A stretch of 64,000 bases of DNA from RBG-13-68-16 sp050018455 (GTDB taxonomy: Bacteria > Acidobacteriota > Thermoanaerobaculia > Thermoanaerobaculales > Thermoanaerobaculaceae): positions 1 to 64,000 of the forward strand of contig JBEKAA010000008.1 of the NCBI GenBank assembly GCA_050018455.1, written 5' to 3'. Positions 11,046-20,294 of this stretch are shown one piece after another. A program made the translations under genes and the position numbers. The notes under the pieces were generated by a model that saw nothing but the letters and a program-made list of their open reading frames with translations, was not told the origin of the DNA and did no database searches. The stretch's first letter is position 1, and the number at the start of each line of letters is the position of its first letter.

Positions 11046-11645
11046 CTACTTCTCGTCCGGGGGGTACAGCTCCGGCTGGACGCCGGGGCCGCCGGGCTCG
11101 AAGCAGCGCCGGCAGCGCGCCTCGTACACGTCGGAAGCGCCGACGACGACCTGCTCCTGTTCCAGGGTAAGGCGCTGCGTGTACGACGCCGGGGCGCCGC
11201 AACGGGCGCAGATCGCGTGGACCTTCTCGACATCCTCCGCCACGGCGAGCAGTTCCGGCATCGGCCCGAACGGCTGGCCCCGGAAATCCATATCGAGCCC
11301 GGCGAGGATCACACGCTTGCCGAGGTCGGCGAGGTGGCCGGCTACACGCACCAGATCCGCGTCGAAGAACTGCGCCTCGTCGATCCCGACGACTTCGGTG
11401 CGGGGGTCGATGCGCTGGAGGATGTCGGCGGCCTTGGCGACGCGCTCCGCTTCCAGGCGCCATTTAGAGTGCGAGACGACCTGGCCGGCAGCGTAGCGGT
11501 CATCGAGCCCCGGTTTGAACACCTGCACCCGCTGCTTGGCGATGATCGCGCGCCGCAGTCGACGGATCAGCTCCTCGGACTTGCCCGAGAACATGCCGCC
11601 GGTGATCACCTCGATCCCGCCGCCCCAAGGGCTCGTTGGCTGCAT
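11046..11645 (-). CDS. tdk: Thymidine kinase (type II)
   Basis: 199 residues. It phosphorylates thymidine with ATP in the pyrimidine salvage pathway. The P-loop GGMFSGKSEE is at residues 16-25, the Walker-B/catalytic VGIDEAQFF is near residue 90, and a zinc site is formed by the CARC and CRRC pairs near the C-terminus. FRGQPFGPMPELL is the substrate-lid motif. ATG 11645 follows GGAGGGACC. The length matches the bacterial type II enzyme. It is followed on the same strand only by the convergent-facing polytopic protein gene, 119 bp away. Confidence 0.95.
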   Translation of the reverse strand: MQPTSPWGGGIEVITGGMFSGKSEELIRRLRRAIIAKQRVQVFKPGLDDRYAAGQVVSHSKWRLEAERVAKAADILQRIDPRTEVVGIDEAQFFDADLVRVAGHLADLGKRVILAGLDMDFRGQPFGPMPELLAVAEDVEKVHAICARCGAPASYTQRLTLEQEQVVVGASDVYEARCRRCFEPGGPGVQPELYPPDEK

Positions 11646-11704
11646 GGTCCCTCCATGCTCCTTGTACCACGCTCGGGAGCGGGCCGCCACTTGCAGCTGG
11701 AAGA

Positions 11705-12295
11705 TCAGCGAGGCGCCGGGCGCAAACCTCTGCCGGACCACGCGGGCGCATACCACGGCGCGAGCGCCGTCAGCACCGCCTGGGCGTACGCGTCCGCGCG
11801 GTTGACCATGCCGGCGGTCAGCACCCCGAAGGCGCCCTGGCGCGAACGCACGTCGTACTCGGCGGCCCAGCGGTCGATCACGGCGGCGAGATCTTCCCCG
11901 GCGAGAACCGCCACGGCGACCGGTTCGGGGAGGAGGATCCCCGCGCTCGACCCGACCCCCTCGCGAGCACCGTCCCAGGCGACCGCCCAGTTGCGCAGCA
12001 CAACCTCGCGCGGGTCACGGCCAAGCACCTCGATGCCACCCTCGAGGCCGAGTGCGAGATCCGCCCCCCTCACCGAGCCGAGTGCCGCGCGGGATCTGGC
12101 ACGCGCCCCCGCGAGGGTGGCCTGGGTCGAGAGGGGAGTGTCGGCCTGGCCGCTCGGTGCGTCGACGGGCAGCAACTCGACCGCCCCGCCGGGCCAGGGC
12201 ATGGCCACAAGGCGCTCCAGCGCCGCACGGACGCCGGCGAGTTTCGGCTCGCGCGTGGACCCGACCGCGACCTTCACAAACCGAGCCGTGGGCAT
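11705..12295 (-). CDS. DUF84 family inosine/xanthosine triphosphatase-like protein
   Basis: 196 residues of the YjjX-type NTPase family, which removes non-canonical purine nucleotides (ITP, XTP) and so protects DNA. The N-terminal VAVGSTREPKLAGVRAAL substrate loop, the LALGLEGGIE core around residue 82 and the late segment SRQGAFGVLTAGMVNR are characteristic. The start ATG lies 22 bp inside the end of nth, so the two are translationally coupled. A nucleotide-pool sanitiser next to a base-excision glycosylase makes functional sense. Confidence 0.85.
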   Translation of the reverse strand: MPTARFVKVAVGSTREPKLAGVRAALERLVAMPWPGGAVELLPVDAPSGQADTPLSTQATLAGARARSRAALGSVRGADLALGLEGGIEVLGRDPREVVLRNWAVAWDGAREGVGSSAGILLPEPVAVAVLAGEDLAAVIDRWAAEYDVRSRQGAFGVLTAGMVNRADAYAQAVLTALAPWYAPAWSGRGLRPAPR

Positions 12296-12930
12296 GTCGG
12301 TGCGAGAGGGCACGCGCCGCACGCAGGCTTCCGGGCGTGACACACGCGCCGCCCGTGCAGGATCAGCCTGTGCCCGAGAGGTACCCAGCTCGTCGGCGGG
12401 AACAACTCCATGAGGTCGCGCTCGATCTTCTCCGGGTCCTTCTCCGCGGAAAGTCCGAGGCGTTGCGCGAGCCGTGCAACGTGGGTGTCCACGACCACGC
12501 CCGTCGATATCCCGAACGCGGTGCCGAGCACGACGTTGGCCGTCTTGCGACCCACCCCAGGCAGTTTCGTGAGGTCGTCCATGGACGCCGGGATCTCGCC
12601 CCCGTGGCGCTCGGTCACCGCGCGCGCCATCCCGAGCAGCGACTTCGCCTTGTTGCGAAAGAACCCCGTCGAGCGTATCAGCGCTTCGAGCTCCGCCTGG
12701 TCTGCGCGTGCCAGGGAATTCGGATCCGGAAACCGCTCGAACAGCGAAGGCGTCACCACGTTGACCCGCGCGTCGGTGCACTGCGCGGAGAGGATCGTTG
12801 CGACCAGAAGCTCGTAGGGGCTCCGGAAGTCGAGCTCGCACGCCGCGTCGGGGTATGCGGCTTCGAGAGTCGCCTCGATCGCGGCGGCGCGTGCGGCGGA
12901 GATTCCCAGGCCCGCCGGCCTGCGGGTCAC
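12274..12930 (-). CDS. nth: Endonuclease III (DNA glycosylase/AP lyase)
   Basis: 218 residues. It excises oxidised pyrimidines and nicks abasic sites in base-excision repair. The helix-hairpin-helix LPGVGRKTANVVL carries the catalytic Lys129, and Asp148 lies in VVDTHVAR. The [4Fe-4S] ligands are C197-X6-C204-X2-C207-X5-C213, the exact Nth spacing. The GTG start at 12930 overlaps the stop of the DUF502 gene as GTGA, so the two are coupled. The length is typical (about 210-220). Confidence 0.95.
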   Translation of the reverse strand: MTRRPAGLGISAARAAAIEATLEAAYPDAACELDFRSPYELLVATILSAQCTDARVNVVTPSLFERFPDPNSLARADQAELEALIRSTGFFRNKAKSLLGMARAVTERHGGEIPASMDDLTKLPGVGRKTANVVLGTAFGISTGVVVDTHVARLAQRLGLSAEKDPEKIERDLMELFPPTSWVPLGHRLILHGRRVCHARKPACGACPLAPTCPRLGL

Positions 12931-13631
12931 GGTACGGCGTCCTTCCCAGCCGGTGCCGGGAACAGGCGCGACTGGGTCGCGTTCACGAGGCCACCCGAAA
13001 TCACCATGCGGAGCGCCTCCTCCACCGAGAGGTCCGTGGCCTTGACCGCGTCCGCCGGGTAGACGAGGAAGAACCCGGTGGTGGGGTTCGGCGTGGTCGG
13101 CATGAACACCGTGACCACGCGCCGCGGCCCGGCCGGGGTCCGCTCGTCGAACTCCCCGGTCACGAACGCCACGCCCCAGACGTCGCCTGAAGGAAACGGC
13201 ACCAACACCACCCGGCGGAAGCTCCTCGAGCGGTTGGAGGCAAAAGCCCGCGTGACCTCCCGCGTTCCGGTGTAGACGGCCCGCAGCACGGGGATGCGCG
13301 CAAAGACCTTCTCGCCCCAGTGCAGCACCCGCCGCCCGAGCACGTTGTGCGCCAGCACGCCGAGCAGGAAAATGCCGACGACGAAGATCGCCGCTCCGAA
13401 GCCGGGCACGATGCGGTCGAACAGCCGCTGGCTGATCGGGTCGGCCCACCGGTCGATGAGATCGAACAGGAACCGCCCGAAGAACATCGTCACGACCAGG
13501 GGGAACGACACCAGCAGACCCGTGACGAAGCGGCTGCGCAGAAAGCCGAGGAACGTGGTCTTCTTACCGGGCTCCGGCCGACGGATCGGCAGTCCCAACG
13601 TCTCGGACAGGAACTTGGGCGTCTCGGGCAT
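12927..13631 (-). CDS. DUF502 family membrane protein
   Basis: 234 residues with two N-terminal transmembrane helices (around residues 35-55 and 75-97, with VVGIFLLGVLAHN). A DUF502 domain follows (KVFARIPVLRAVYTGTREV, VFMPTTPNPTTGFFLVYP, EALRMVISGGLV). The inner-membrane family is widespread and uncharacterised. It is the first gene of a three-gene overlapping unit with nth and the NTPase gene. Confidence 0.88.
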   Translation of the reverse strand: MPETPKFLSETLGLPIRRPEPGKKTTFLGFLRSRFVTGLLVSFPLVVTMFFGRFLFDLIDRWADPISQRLFDRIVPGFGAAIFVVGIFLLGVLAHNVLGRRVLHWGEKVFARIPVLRAVYTGTREVTRAFASNRSRSFRRVVLVPFPSGDVWGVAFVTGEFDERTPAGPRRVVTVFMPTTPNPTTGFFLVYPADAVKATDLSVEEALRMVISGGLVNATQSRLFPAPAGKDAVP

Positions 13632-13736
13632 CGCGCAGCCATTGTACCGGTAACGGAGATAGGCCCGAAAAATCGGAGGGTTGACAGAAATAGGGGAGAG
13701 GTCAAGATTGAAACGTCAAGGGTCAAGAGGGGAACA

Positions 13737-13811
13737 TGGAGGTGACGGGCGGAGTCGAACCGCCGAATGAGGGCTTTGCAGGCCCCTGCCTTACCACTTG
13801 GCTACGTCACC
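13737..13811 (-). tRNA. tRNA-Cys (anticodon GCA), CCA encoded
   Basis: On the minus strand the acceptor arms GGTGACG and CGTCACC pair, followed by T and an encoded CCA. The anticodon loop CTGCAAA is closed by a GGGGC/GCCCT-type stem, and the T-arm carries GTTCGAC. The D-arm AGCCAAGTGGTAAGGC is the usual bacterial tRNA-Cys form. Confidence 0.95.
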
Positions 13812-13878
13812 GCGGGCGGAGTGTACCGGCAGGCCGGGGAGGGTGTCAACGAACCCGGCACGCAGCCACAGGAGTGCG

Positions 13879-14865
13879 CTACCGGTTGACCGCTCGCATC
13901 GGTCCTTCCGGGTAACGCGCGCCTGCGGTCGCCCCCTTCGGCGCCGCCTCGTTCAGCTCCGCCAGCACTTCCGGAGCAAGGCGGATCGCGGCAGCGCCGA
14001 CGTTTTCCTCGAGGTACTTCTGACGCTTCGTGCCTGGGATCGGCACGATGTCTCCCCCCTGCGCGAGCAGCCAGGCGAGCGCGAGCTGTCCCGGGGCGAC
14101 GCCGAGACGGGATGCGATCGCCTCCACGCGTGCCGCCAGCTCGCGGTTCTTCGCGAAGTTGTCCGGTTCGAAGCGCGGCGAACGGACGCGGTAATCACCC
14201 TCGGGAAGATCCTCCGGCTTCCGGAACCGGCCGGTGAGGAAGCCCCGGCCAAGCGGGCTGTAGGCGACGAAGCCGATCCCCAGCTTGCGTACGGTCGGCA
14301 GGATCTCCTCCTCGACATCGCGGGTCCACAGCGAGTACTCGGTCTGAAGCGCGCTGATCGGGTGAGTGGCGTGGGCGCGCCGGATCGTCGCGGGCGCCGC
14401 CTCCGAGAGGCCCAGAAAGCGGACCTTGCCCGCTCGCACCAGCTCTGCCATCGCGCCCACCGTGTCCTCGATCGGCACACTGGGGTCGACGCGGTGCTGG
14501 TAGTACAGGTCGATGACGTCGACACCCAGGCGCGACAGCGACGCGTCGCACGCCGAGCGAACGTACTCCGGACGCCCATTGACGCCGACCCAGGTGCCGT
14601 CGGCCCGGCGCTCGTTGCCGAACTTGGTGGCGAGCACAACCCCGGCGCGCCGCTCCTTGATCGCCCGGCCGACCAAGCGCTCGTTGGTGAACGGCCCGTA
14701 CATGTCGGCCGTGTCGAGGAGCGTCACCCCGAGGTCGAGCGCGCGGTGGATCGTCGCGATCGACTCGCCCTCGTCTGCCGGGCCGTAGAACTCGCTCATC
14801 CCCATGCAGCCGAGCCCGATCGCCGAGACCACCAACCCCTGTTTCCCGATCACCCTCGTGTCCAT
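13879..14865 (-). CDS. Aldo/keto reductase
   Basis: 328 residues, an NADPH-dependent (beta/alpha)8 oxidoreductase. The catalytic tetrad is visible: Asp51 and Tyr56 (DTADMYGPF), Lys81 (LATKFG) and His124 (YYQHRVD). The coenzyme segment PIPGTKRQKYLEEN lies near the C-terminus. It belongs to the YajO/AKR13-like group of general aldehyde/ketone reductases. ATG 14865 follows AAAGGGAGC; an upstream in-frame start at 14907 is possible but not needed. It appears monocistronic. Confidence 0.92.
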   Translation of the reverse strand: MDTRVIGKQGLVVSAIGLGCMGMSEFYGPADEGESIATIHRALDLGVTLLDTADMYGPFTNERLVGRAIKERRAGVVLATKFGNERRADGTWVGVNGRPEYVRSACDASLSRLGVDVIDLYYQHRVDPSVPIEDTVGAMAELVRAGKVRFLGLSEAAPATIRRAHATHPISALQTEYSLWTRDVEEEILPTVRKLGIGFVAYSPLGRGFLTGRFRKPEDLPEGDYRVRSPRFEPDNFAKNRELAARVEAIASRLGVAPGQLALAWLLAQGGDIVPIPGTKRQKYLEENVGAAAIRLAPEVLAELNEAAPKGATAGARYPEGPMRAVNR

Positions 14866-15160
14866 GCCATGCTCCCTTTCTGCGGTACCAGCGTGATTTC
14901 TTTTCACATGCTCCGGGGCGTGTGCGGCCGGAAAGCACCGCAGGCGGCGCGGCGCCCCCTACCGAGGTTAAGCTGGACCCAGCGCTCTCCATTCCACTTC
15001 GGGCGGCCGAAAACGAACCTGACATATTGACTGGGCTGCGGTCATCACCCCGGCTCACGCCAGGCCACAAGACCTCCTGGTAGTTGTAACCGGAACCCAT
15101 CTTGAGGCATCTTAGAGGTGTCCGGCGATCGAGCGCCGGGCGGAAAGGCGGTATTCGACG

Positions 15161-15649
15161 ATGGGCAACGTGAAGGGCGGGCTGGTTGTCTTGTGGATCC
15201 TGATCGTCGCCACGACGGCGCTCCCTGGCCTGGCGCAACCGGCCAACCCCATGCCTGGCCGGCGGGGCCACGGCGGCGGCGGTGACCCGATGCAGACGGC
15301 GATCGCAAGGCTCAACCTCACCGGGGAGCAGCAGACCAAGGTGAAGGCAATATCCGACCAGGAAACGGCGAAAATCGCCGCGCTGCGCGAGCAAATACGC
15401 CCTGCGCACGATGCCCTCGACGCCGCGGCACAGGTCGAGAAGCCGGACCCGGTGACCGTCGGCAAGGCGTACCTCAGCGTCAAGGCCGCAGAACAGGCGG
15501 TTGAGACCGAGTCGGCCAAGTTCCACGATGCGGTCGCAAGTGTCCTCACGAAGGACCAGAAGGTGGAGTTCGAGGCGTATCTCAGCAGCGCGAGGGAAAA
15601 TCGCGGGCGCTGGGGAGGCCCGCACGGCGGCCCGCCTCAGACCAGCTGA
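15161..15649 (+). CDS. Spy/CpxP-like periplasmic protein
   Basis: 162 residues with a signal peptide (cleavage near PGLAQP), then a Gly/His-rich stretch. An alpha-helical domain follows with the paired LTxxQ-type motifs LTGEQQ (about residue 53) and LTKDQK (about residue 130). The ends are Gly/Arg/His-rich. Such proteins are envelope-stress chaperones or metal-responsive inhibitors in the Spy/CpxP/ZraP group. The start is the first ATG of the signal peptide. It is convergent with the efflux operon, and a hairpin terminator follows. Confidence 0.75.
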   Translation: MGNVKGGLVVLWILIVATTALPGLAQPANPMPGRRGHGGGGDPMQTAIARLNLTGEQQTKVKAISDQETAKIAALREQIRPAHDALDAAAQVEKPDPVTVGKAYLSVKAAEQAVETESAKFHDAVASVLTKDQKVEFEAYLSSARENRGRWGGPHGGPPQTS

Positions 15650-15680
15650 GCCCCACCGGTTCCCGGATCTCTTCAAGCGC

Positions 15681-15714
15681 GCCACGGCCGTCGGAGGCCG
15701 TGGCTTCGCTTTCT
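15681..15714. terminator. Hairpin terminator between convergent genes
   Basis: A 9-bp perfect stem GCCACGGCC/GGCCGTGGC with a 6-nt loop, followed by a T-rich stretch (TTCGCTTTCT). It lies between the Spy-like gene and the convergent emrB gene and could serve both directions. Confidence 0.6.
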
Positions 15715-15748
15715 CGGCGATCGCTGAGGGCCGCCAAGGCACCGGCGT

Positions 15749-17299
15749 TCAGTGCGCGCTGGTCGGTGCTTTGCCGGTTTCTCCCGACAGCATGAGGATG
15801 AACGGGATGAACAGCACAAACGCAAGTGTCAGCATCCAGAAGACGTCGACGTACGCCTTGACAACGGCCTGCTGCTCGAGCTGGCCGTACAGCAGCCGCA
15901 ACGACAGCTCCCGGGCGGTGGTCGGGTCGACCCCCGCCACCGGGAACAGGCCGTGCGCCGCGGCCGACAAGCGCCCCTGGACAATCGGACTGAAGCCGGT
16001 GACGTGGTCGGCGAGCTGCGCCTGGTGCATCTGGGCGTGGCGTGCGAGCACCGTCGCGGACATCGCGATCCCCACCGACCCGCCCTCGTTGCGGAACAGG
16101 TTGAACAGCCCGGTGGCATTCCCGATCTGTTCCGGCGGCAGGTGCGAGAACGCGGCAGTCGAGATCGGTACGAACAGGAATCCGAGCCCGAACCCCTGCA
16201 GCAGGCGGGAGAACGTCAGGTAGGCGAAACCTACGTTGAGGTCCACTGACTGCAGCAGCCAGACGGCAGCAATGTTGAACGCCGCGCCGACGAGCACGAG
16301 GAGCCGGGTGTCGACTTTGCCGATGAGGGCGCCGACGAGTCCCATGGCAAACAGGGAGGCGATCCCGCCAGGCGAGATCACGAGCCCGGCCCAGGTCGCG
16401 GTGTAGTGCAGCATGTTCTGGACGTACAGCGGCAGCATCGTGAACGAGCCGAACAGGCCGAACCCGAGCAGAAACATCAGGACGGTGGCGGAGGCGAACG
16501 ACCGGTTCTTGAAGATGCGCAAATTCACCAGTGGCCGGGTTGCGGTGAACGAGCGCCAGATGAAGAGCACGATCCCGGCGACGGCCACGAGCGCGAAAAA
16601 CTTGATGAAGTTGCTTTTGAACCAGTCGTAGCGCTGGCCGCGGTTGAGCATCACCTCGAGGCTGCCGAGCCCGAGGCAGATGAACAGGAAGCTCAGGACG
16701 TCAACCCGGCCCTCTGGGCGTTTGAGGTACGGCGGGTCGGTGATGTACATCATGCCGAGCATGATCCCGAGGATGCCGACCGGGATGTTGATGTAGAAGA
16801 CCCAGGGCCAGCCCCAGTTGTCGGTGATCCACCCGCCCAGCGTGGGTCCGATGATCGGGCCGAACACGACGCCCACCCCGAACAGCGCCATCGCCTTGCC
16901 GCGCTCTTCCCTGGGGAAGGCGTCGAGCAGGATCGCCTGTGACATCGGCACCATCGCTCCGCCGGCAAACCCCTGGATGACCCGCATCACAACCAGGAAG
17001 GCGAGCGACGGCGCCGCTCCGGAGCCGAGCGAGGCGAGCGTGAACAGAGTCAGGCAGGAAAGGTAGAACTTCTTCCTGCCGAAATAGTTGGCGATCCATC
17101 CCGTGATCGGCAGGATGACCGCGTTGGCGACGAGGTACGACGTGATCACCCACGTGATCTCGTCGACGCCGGCCGAGAACGTTCCCTGCATGTGAGGCAA
17201 CGAAACGTTGGCGACGGACGTGTCCACCACCTCCATGAGCGTGCCGAGCATGGAGGTGAACGCCATCAGGTACTGGTGGGCCGGGTGGTTCTTGTCCAT
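15749..17299 (-). CDS. emrB: DHA2-family drug efflux MFS transporter (EmrB/QacA type)
   Basis: 516 residues with 14 predicted transmembrane helices. The DHA2 motifs are present: SMLGTLMEVVDTSVANVSLP at the N-terminus, WVITSYLVANAVILPITGW, GWIANYFGRKKFYL after helix 2 and GVVFGPIIGPTLGGW (motif C of exporters). It is the inner-membrane, proton-coupled pump of a tripartite system with the adjacent EmrA-like adaptor and TolC-like channel. The start lies 14 bp after the adaptor gene. It is last in marR-tolC-emrA-emrB. The substrates are unknown but likely lipophilic drugs or uncouplers. Confidence 0.93.
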   Translation of the reverse strand: MDKNHPAHQYLMAFTSMLGTLMEVVDTSVANVSLPHMQGTFSAGVDEITWVITSYLVANAVILPITGWIANYFGRKKFYLSCLTLFTLASLGSGAAPSLAFLVVMRVIQGFAGGAMVPMSQAILLDAFPREERGKAMALFGVGVVFGPIIGPTLGGWITDNWGWPWVFYINIPVGILGIMLGMMYITDPPYLKRPEGRVDVLSFLFICLGLGSLEVMLNRGQRYDWFKSNFIKFFALVAVAGIVLFIWRSFTATRPLVNLRIFKNRSFASATVLMFLLGFGLFGSFTMLPLYVQNMLHYTATWAGLVISPGGIASLFAMGLVGALIGKVDTRLLVLVGAAFNIAAVWLLQSVDLNVGFAYLTFSRLLQGFGLGFLFVPISTAAFSHLPPEQIGNATGLFNLFRNEGGSVGIAMSATVLARHAQMHQAQLADHVTGFSPIVQGRLSAAAHGLFPVAGVDPTTARELSLRLLYGQLEQQAVVKAYVDVFWMLTLAFVLFIPFILMLSGETGKAPTSAH

Positions 17300-17313
17300 C
17301 GCCTTCTGAGACG

Positions 17314-18357
17314 TCAGCGCGCTGTAACCGGCGCGGCCGCCGGAGTCGGCGTGGGCAGGGCGCGTGGTTGGGCAAGGGTGTCGATCTCGACGTGGGCCGA
17401 GAGGCCCAGCCTGAGCGAGTGGTCCGCGTTGCTCGCCGGGTCGATCGCGATGCGCACGGGGAGGCGCTGGACGACCTTCACCCAGTTGCCGGTGGCGTTC
17501 TCCGGGGGCAGGAGCGAGAATGCGGCGCCGGTCCCGGCGGAGAGGCTCTCGACCCAGCCGAGGTACTCGCGGTTGGTGTCCACATCGGTGTGGAACGTGG
17601 CGGGGAGGCCGACGCGGATCCTGCGCAGCTCGGTTTCCTTGAAGTTCGCCTCGACCCAGATGTGCTCGCCCTCGAGCGGGACGACGGCGCACAGCGGCTG
17701 GCCGGGCGCCACGACCTGGCCGGACTCCGCGCTCTTCCTGCTGACGAGGCCGTCGACCGGCGACGTGATGGCGCAGTAGGAACGGGTCAACTCGGCGTTG
17801 GCGAGGCGAGTCTCCTGGAGCCGCACGCGCTGGTCAGCGACGGCGAGGTTGGCCTCCGCCACGGCGAGCGCCTTCTGCGAGGCGGCCTCATCGGCGGAGG
17901 CGACCTGCTCGGCGGTGACGGCGTCGTCGTACCGCTGTTTGGGTGCAGAGTTGCGCTTGAACAACTCGGAGAAGCGCTCCAGGTTGAGGCGTGCCAGCGC
18001 GAGTTTGCTGCCATCCGCGTCCGTCTTGGCCCTCGCCTGGGCGATCTGCGCGCGGTTGGTCGCCAGCGCGGAGCGTGCCTCCTCGAGAGCCGCCTTCGCC
18101 TGGTCCACCTGCGCGTCGTAGTCGCGCGGGTCGAGCGTGGCGATCGGCTGGCCCCGCCTCACATGCTGATTCTCCGTCACCTCGACCGTGGACAGCGTGC
18201 CGGCGATGCGCGACGAGACGGAGAAAACGTCGCCGGCCACGTACGCATCCTCGGTGTTCGGGTGAACCTGGGAGTGCTGCCAGTACCGGTACCCAGCGAC
18301 GGTGATTGCCGCCAGCACGAGCACGATGATTGCGAAACTGATCCACTTTTTAAGCAT
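17314..18357 (-). CDS. emrA: HlyD/EmrA-family membrane fusion protein
   Basis: 347 residues: one N-terminal transmembrane helix (about 8-25), then a split biotinyl-lipoyl domain (NTEDAYVAGDVFSVSSRIAG and later ITSPVDGLVSRKSAESGQVV). A long alpha-helical hairpin lies between them (residues about 80-190), and beta-barrel/membrane-proximal regions close it. It bridges the EmrB pump and the outer-membrane channel. It starts 1 bp after the tolC-like gene ends, so translation is coupled. The C-terminal PTPTPAAAP tail is low complexity. Confidence 0.93.
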   Translation of the reverse strand: MLKKWISFAIIVLVLAAITVAGYRYWQHSQVHPNTEDAYVAGDVFSVSSRIAGTLSTVEVTENQHVRRGQPIATLDPRDYDAQVDQAKAALEEARSALATNRAQIAQARAKTDADGSKLALARLNLERFSELFKRNSAPKQRYDDAVTAEQVASADEAASQKALAVAEANLAVADQRVRLQETRLANAELTRSYCAITSPVDGLVSRKSAESGQVVAPGQPLCAVVPLEGEHIWVEANFKETELRRIRVGLPATFHTDVDTNREYLGWVESLSAGTGAAFSLLPPENATGNWVKVVQRLPVRIAIDPASNADHSLRLGLSAHVEIDTLAQPRALPTPTPAAAPVTAR

Positions 18358-18358
18358 G

Positions 18359-19750
18359 TCAGCGCTCCTGTCCCTGAGTCCCGACGGCGGCGAAGAACGT
18401 CGGGAGATCCTCGCCGGCCGCAGTGAGCAACGCGCCCTGCTTGAGGTAGGCGTTGTAGTGCTGGTTCGCGAGGGAGAACCGGCTGTTCGCGAGGACCGAC
18501 TCGGCGTCGAGCACGTCGGTCGTCCTCGTCAGCCCGGCCTTGTACTGGTCCTCCTCGATCCGGAGGTTCTCCTCGGCCGCCTTGACGTTGGTCTCGGCGG
18601 TCGCGGCCTCCCGGACGGCCTGAGCATAGTCCCGGTAGGACTGCTCGACCTGGACCTCCAGCTGGCGCTCGAGGTCGGCGATCTCTTCCCTGATTCGGGC
18701 CGCGGCGAAATCCGCCTCGCGCACGTTGGCCTCGCGCGCACCGCCGTCGTACGCTTGCCACGACAAGCCGAGGAACAGTATGTTGGCGTTGGGGTAGACG
18801 AGGAATTCGTTCTGCTGATAGGTGTGGGAGGCCTGGGCGAAGAGGGTCGGGTAGCTCTCGCTCCGCCGCAGCGAGAGCACGTCCAGTTGCGCCTTCAGCC
18901 GCGCACGCAGCGCCAGCATCTGAGCGTTGTTGTCCGCCGCGCGTTTCTTCAGGTCCTCCGGTGCGGCTGGCAGCGGGGGTGGCGAGGGTAGGCGCTCGGG
19001 CAAGGCCACCGGGTCGCTCGGCCTCCGGCCCATGAGGCGGTTGAGCGCCTGCATGGCGACCGCTTCGCCGTTGTCGACATCGCCTGCCTGGTCCCGCACC
19101 AGACGCAGCCGGACCTCGGTCTCGAGCAGATCGTTGCGGGCCACGACGCCCTGGCTGAAGAGGTCCTGCACCTCGCGCAAGTGATCCTCGAGGGCCTCCA
19201 CGCGCTGCGCCACGACCTGCCTCTGGGCCTTGAGCGTCACGATTCGCAGGTACGTGGCCAGGCCGTCGAGCTGGCCCGACCTGACCTCAGCCTGGCCCCG
19301 CGTGGCGGCGGCGCCCTCGAGGTCCTTCGCGCCGGCGACCGCGGACGCGCGCCGGCCGCCATCCCAGAGCAGGTACCCGACGTCGAGTTCCCCGGTGAAG
19401 AAGTTTCGTTCCGATTCCGGGGCCTGGAGTGCGCCGAACCGCACGATGACCTCGTTGTCATGGGCCTGGAAGCCGGTCGAGAGCGACACCGTCGGGCGGT
19501 ACGCCGCCTCCGCGGCTTTCGTGCTCTCCTCCGCCGCGCCGACGTCCAGCTTGGAGGTCACAGCCGCGGTGGAGTGCGCCGCGATCTCCCGCAGGACCTC
19601 GTCGAGGGTGAGAAGAGAGGGGCCTTGAGCCGGCGGCGACTGCGCGGTTGCCGTGCTCGCGATCATCACGGCTGCAAGTGCGGCTTCCGCCAGCGCCATC
19701 CGGCCCGGGATCAGCCGCCGGGCACGTCGATTTCTGTGGAGTCTAGACAT
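18359..19750 (-). CDS. TolC-family outer membrane efflux channel
   Basis: 463 residues with a basic N-terminus and signal sequence (MALAEAALAAVMIASTATAQS), then the duplicated outer-membrane-factor domain. Repeats of LTLDEVLREIA and long coiled coils rich in Ala, Glu and Arg are seen, and YLLWDGGRRASAV and LSWQAYDGGARE mark the equivalent turns in the two halves. ATG 19750 is used because GGAGGCGGCGAG precedes it; an ATG at 19783 would overlap marR by 11 bp. It forms the export duct with the adjacent EmrA/EmrB proteins. Confidence 0.9.
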   Translation of the reverse strand: MSRLHRNRRARRLIPGRMALAEAALAAVMIASTATAQSPPAQGPSLLTLDEVLREIAAHSTAAVTSKLDVGAAEESTKAAEAAYRPTVSLSTGFQAHDNEVIVRFGALQAPESERNFFTGELDVGYLLWDGGRRASAVAGAKDLEGAAATRGQAEVRSGQLDGLATYLRIVTLKAQRQVVAQRVEALEDHLREVQDLFSQGVVARNDLLETEVRLRLVRDQAGDVDNGEAVAMQALNRLMGRRPSDPVALPERLPSPPPLPAAPEDLKKRAADNNAQMLALRARLKAQLDVLSLRRSESYPTLFAQASHTYQQNEFLVYPNANILFLGLSWQAYDGGAREANVREADFAAARIREEIADLERQLEVQVEQSYRDYAQAVREAATAETNVKAAEENLRIEEDQYKAGLTRTTDVLDAESVLANSRFSLANQHYNAYLKQGALLTAAGEDLPTFFAAVGTQGQER

Positions 19751-19772
19751 CTCGCCGCCTCCTCGTCGTCGA

Positions 19773-20294
19773 TCAAAGCTCATGCCGGTTCCGTTCCTTC
19801 CGGCCCGGCGGGGTCGTCACGCCCGCGGACCCCCGGTCCAGCTGGCGAAGCGCCTCCTGCAGGACCGAGGCGAGCCTTTTCCGCACCTGCGGGCTCAGTC
19901 TGTTCGCCGCGTGGTCGAGGCCGCGGCTCTTGGCCTCGGCGAGCCGGGTCACGAGCCGGGCGCCTCTCGGGGTGATGGCGAGCCGCTTGCGGCGGCGATC
20001 TCCCGGGTCCTCGGTGCGGTCCACCAGACCCTCATGGACCAGCCGGTCGAGGAGCTGGCTCGTGGCCGGCTGCGAGAGGTGCAGGACCGCGGCGATCGAG
20101 GACACGCACTGAGGGCTCTGATCGTGCAGCTTGAACAAGGTCAACACCTGCGGCAGGGTGAGGCCCGTCTCGGCCATGATGGCCAGGTCTTCACCCACCG
20201 AGGCCTCGGCCATGAGCATCCACCACGATCGAATCGTGTGGCCTATGCCCGGTCGGTCGGGGCCGGCCTCGCGAGGCTGTTTCACGGTCGCCAT
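19773..20294 (-). CDS. MarR-family transcriptional regulator of the efflux operon
   Basis: 173 residues with the winged-helix MarR fold. The recognition helix region is SIAAVLHLSQPATSQLLDRLV (about residues 70-90) and the wing is RTEDPGDRRRKRLAITPRG. First gene of the marR-tolC-emrA-emrB unit, so autoregulation and ligand-relieved repression of efflux are expected. ATG 20294 follows GGAG. An in-frame TTG at 20309 is a weaker alternative. A palindrome overlapping the putative promoter lies just upstream. Confidence 0.9.
   Translation of the reverse strand: MATVKQPREAGPDRPGIGHTIRSWWMLMAEASVGEDLAIMAETGLTLPQVLTLFKLHDQSPQCVSSIAAVLHLSQPATSQLLDRLVHEGLVDRTEDPGDRRRKRLAITPRGARLVTRLAEAKSRGLDHAANRLSPQVRKRLASVLQEALRQLDRGSAGVTTPPGRKERNRHEL

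Noticed and set aside
8486..11233. A 915-codon frame on the minus strand through the DUF192 and glycosyltransferase-like genes
   Set aside because: A GC-bias shadow frame, rich in Arg and Ser; the true genes in other frames have signal peptides, helices and known motifs.
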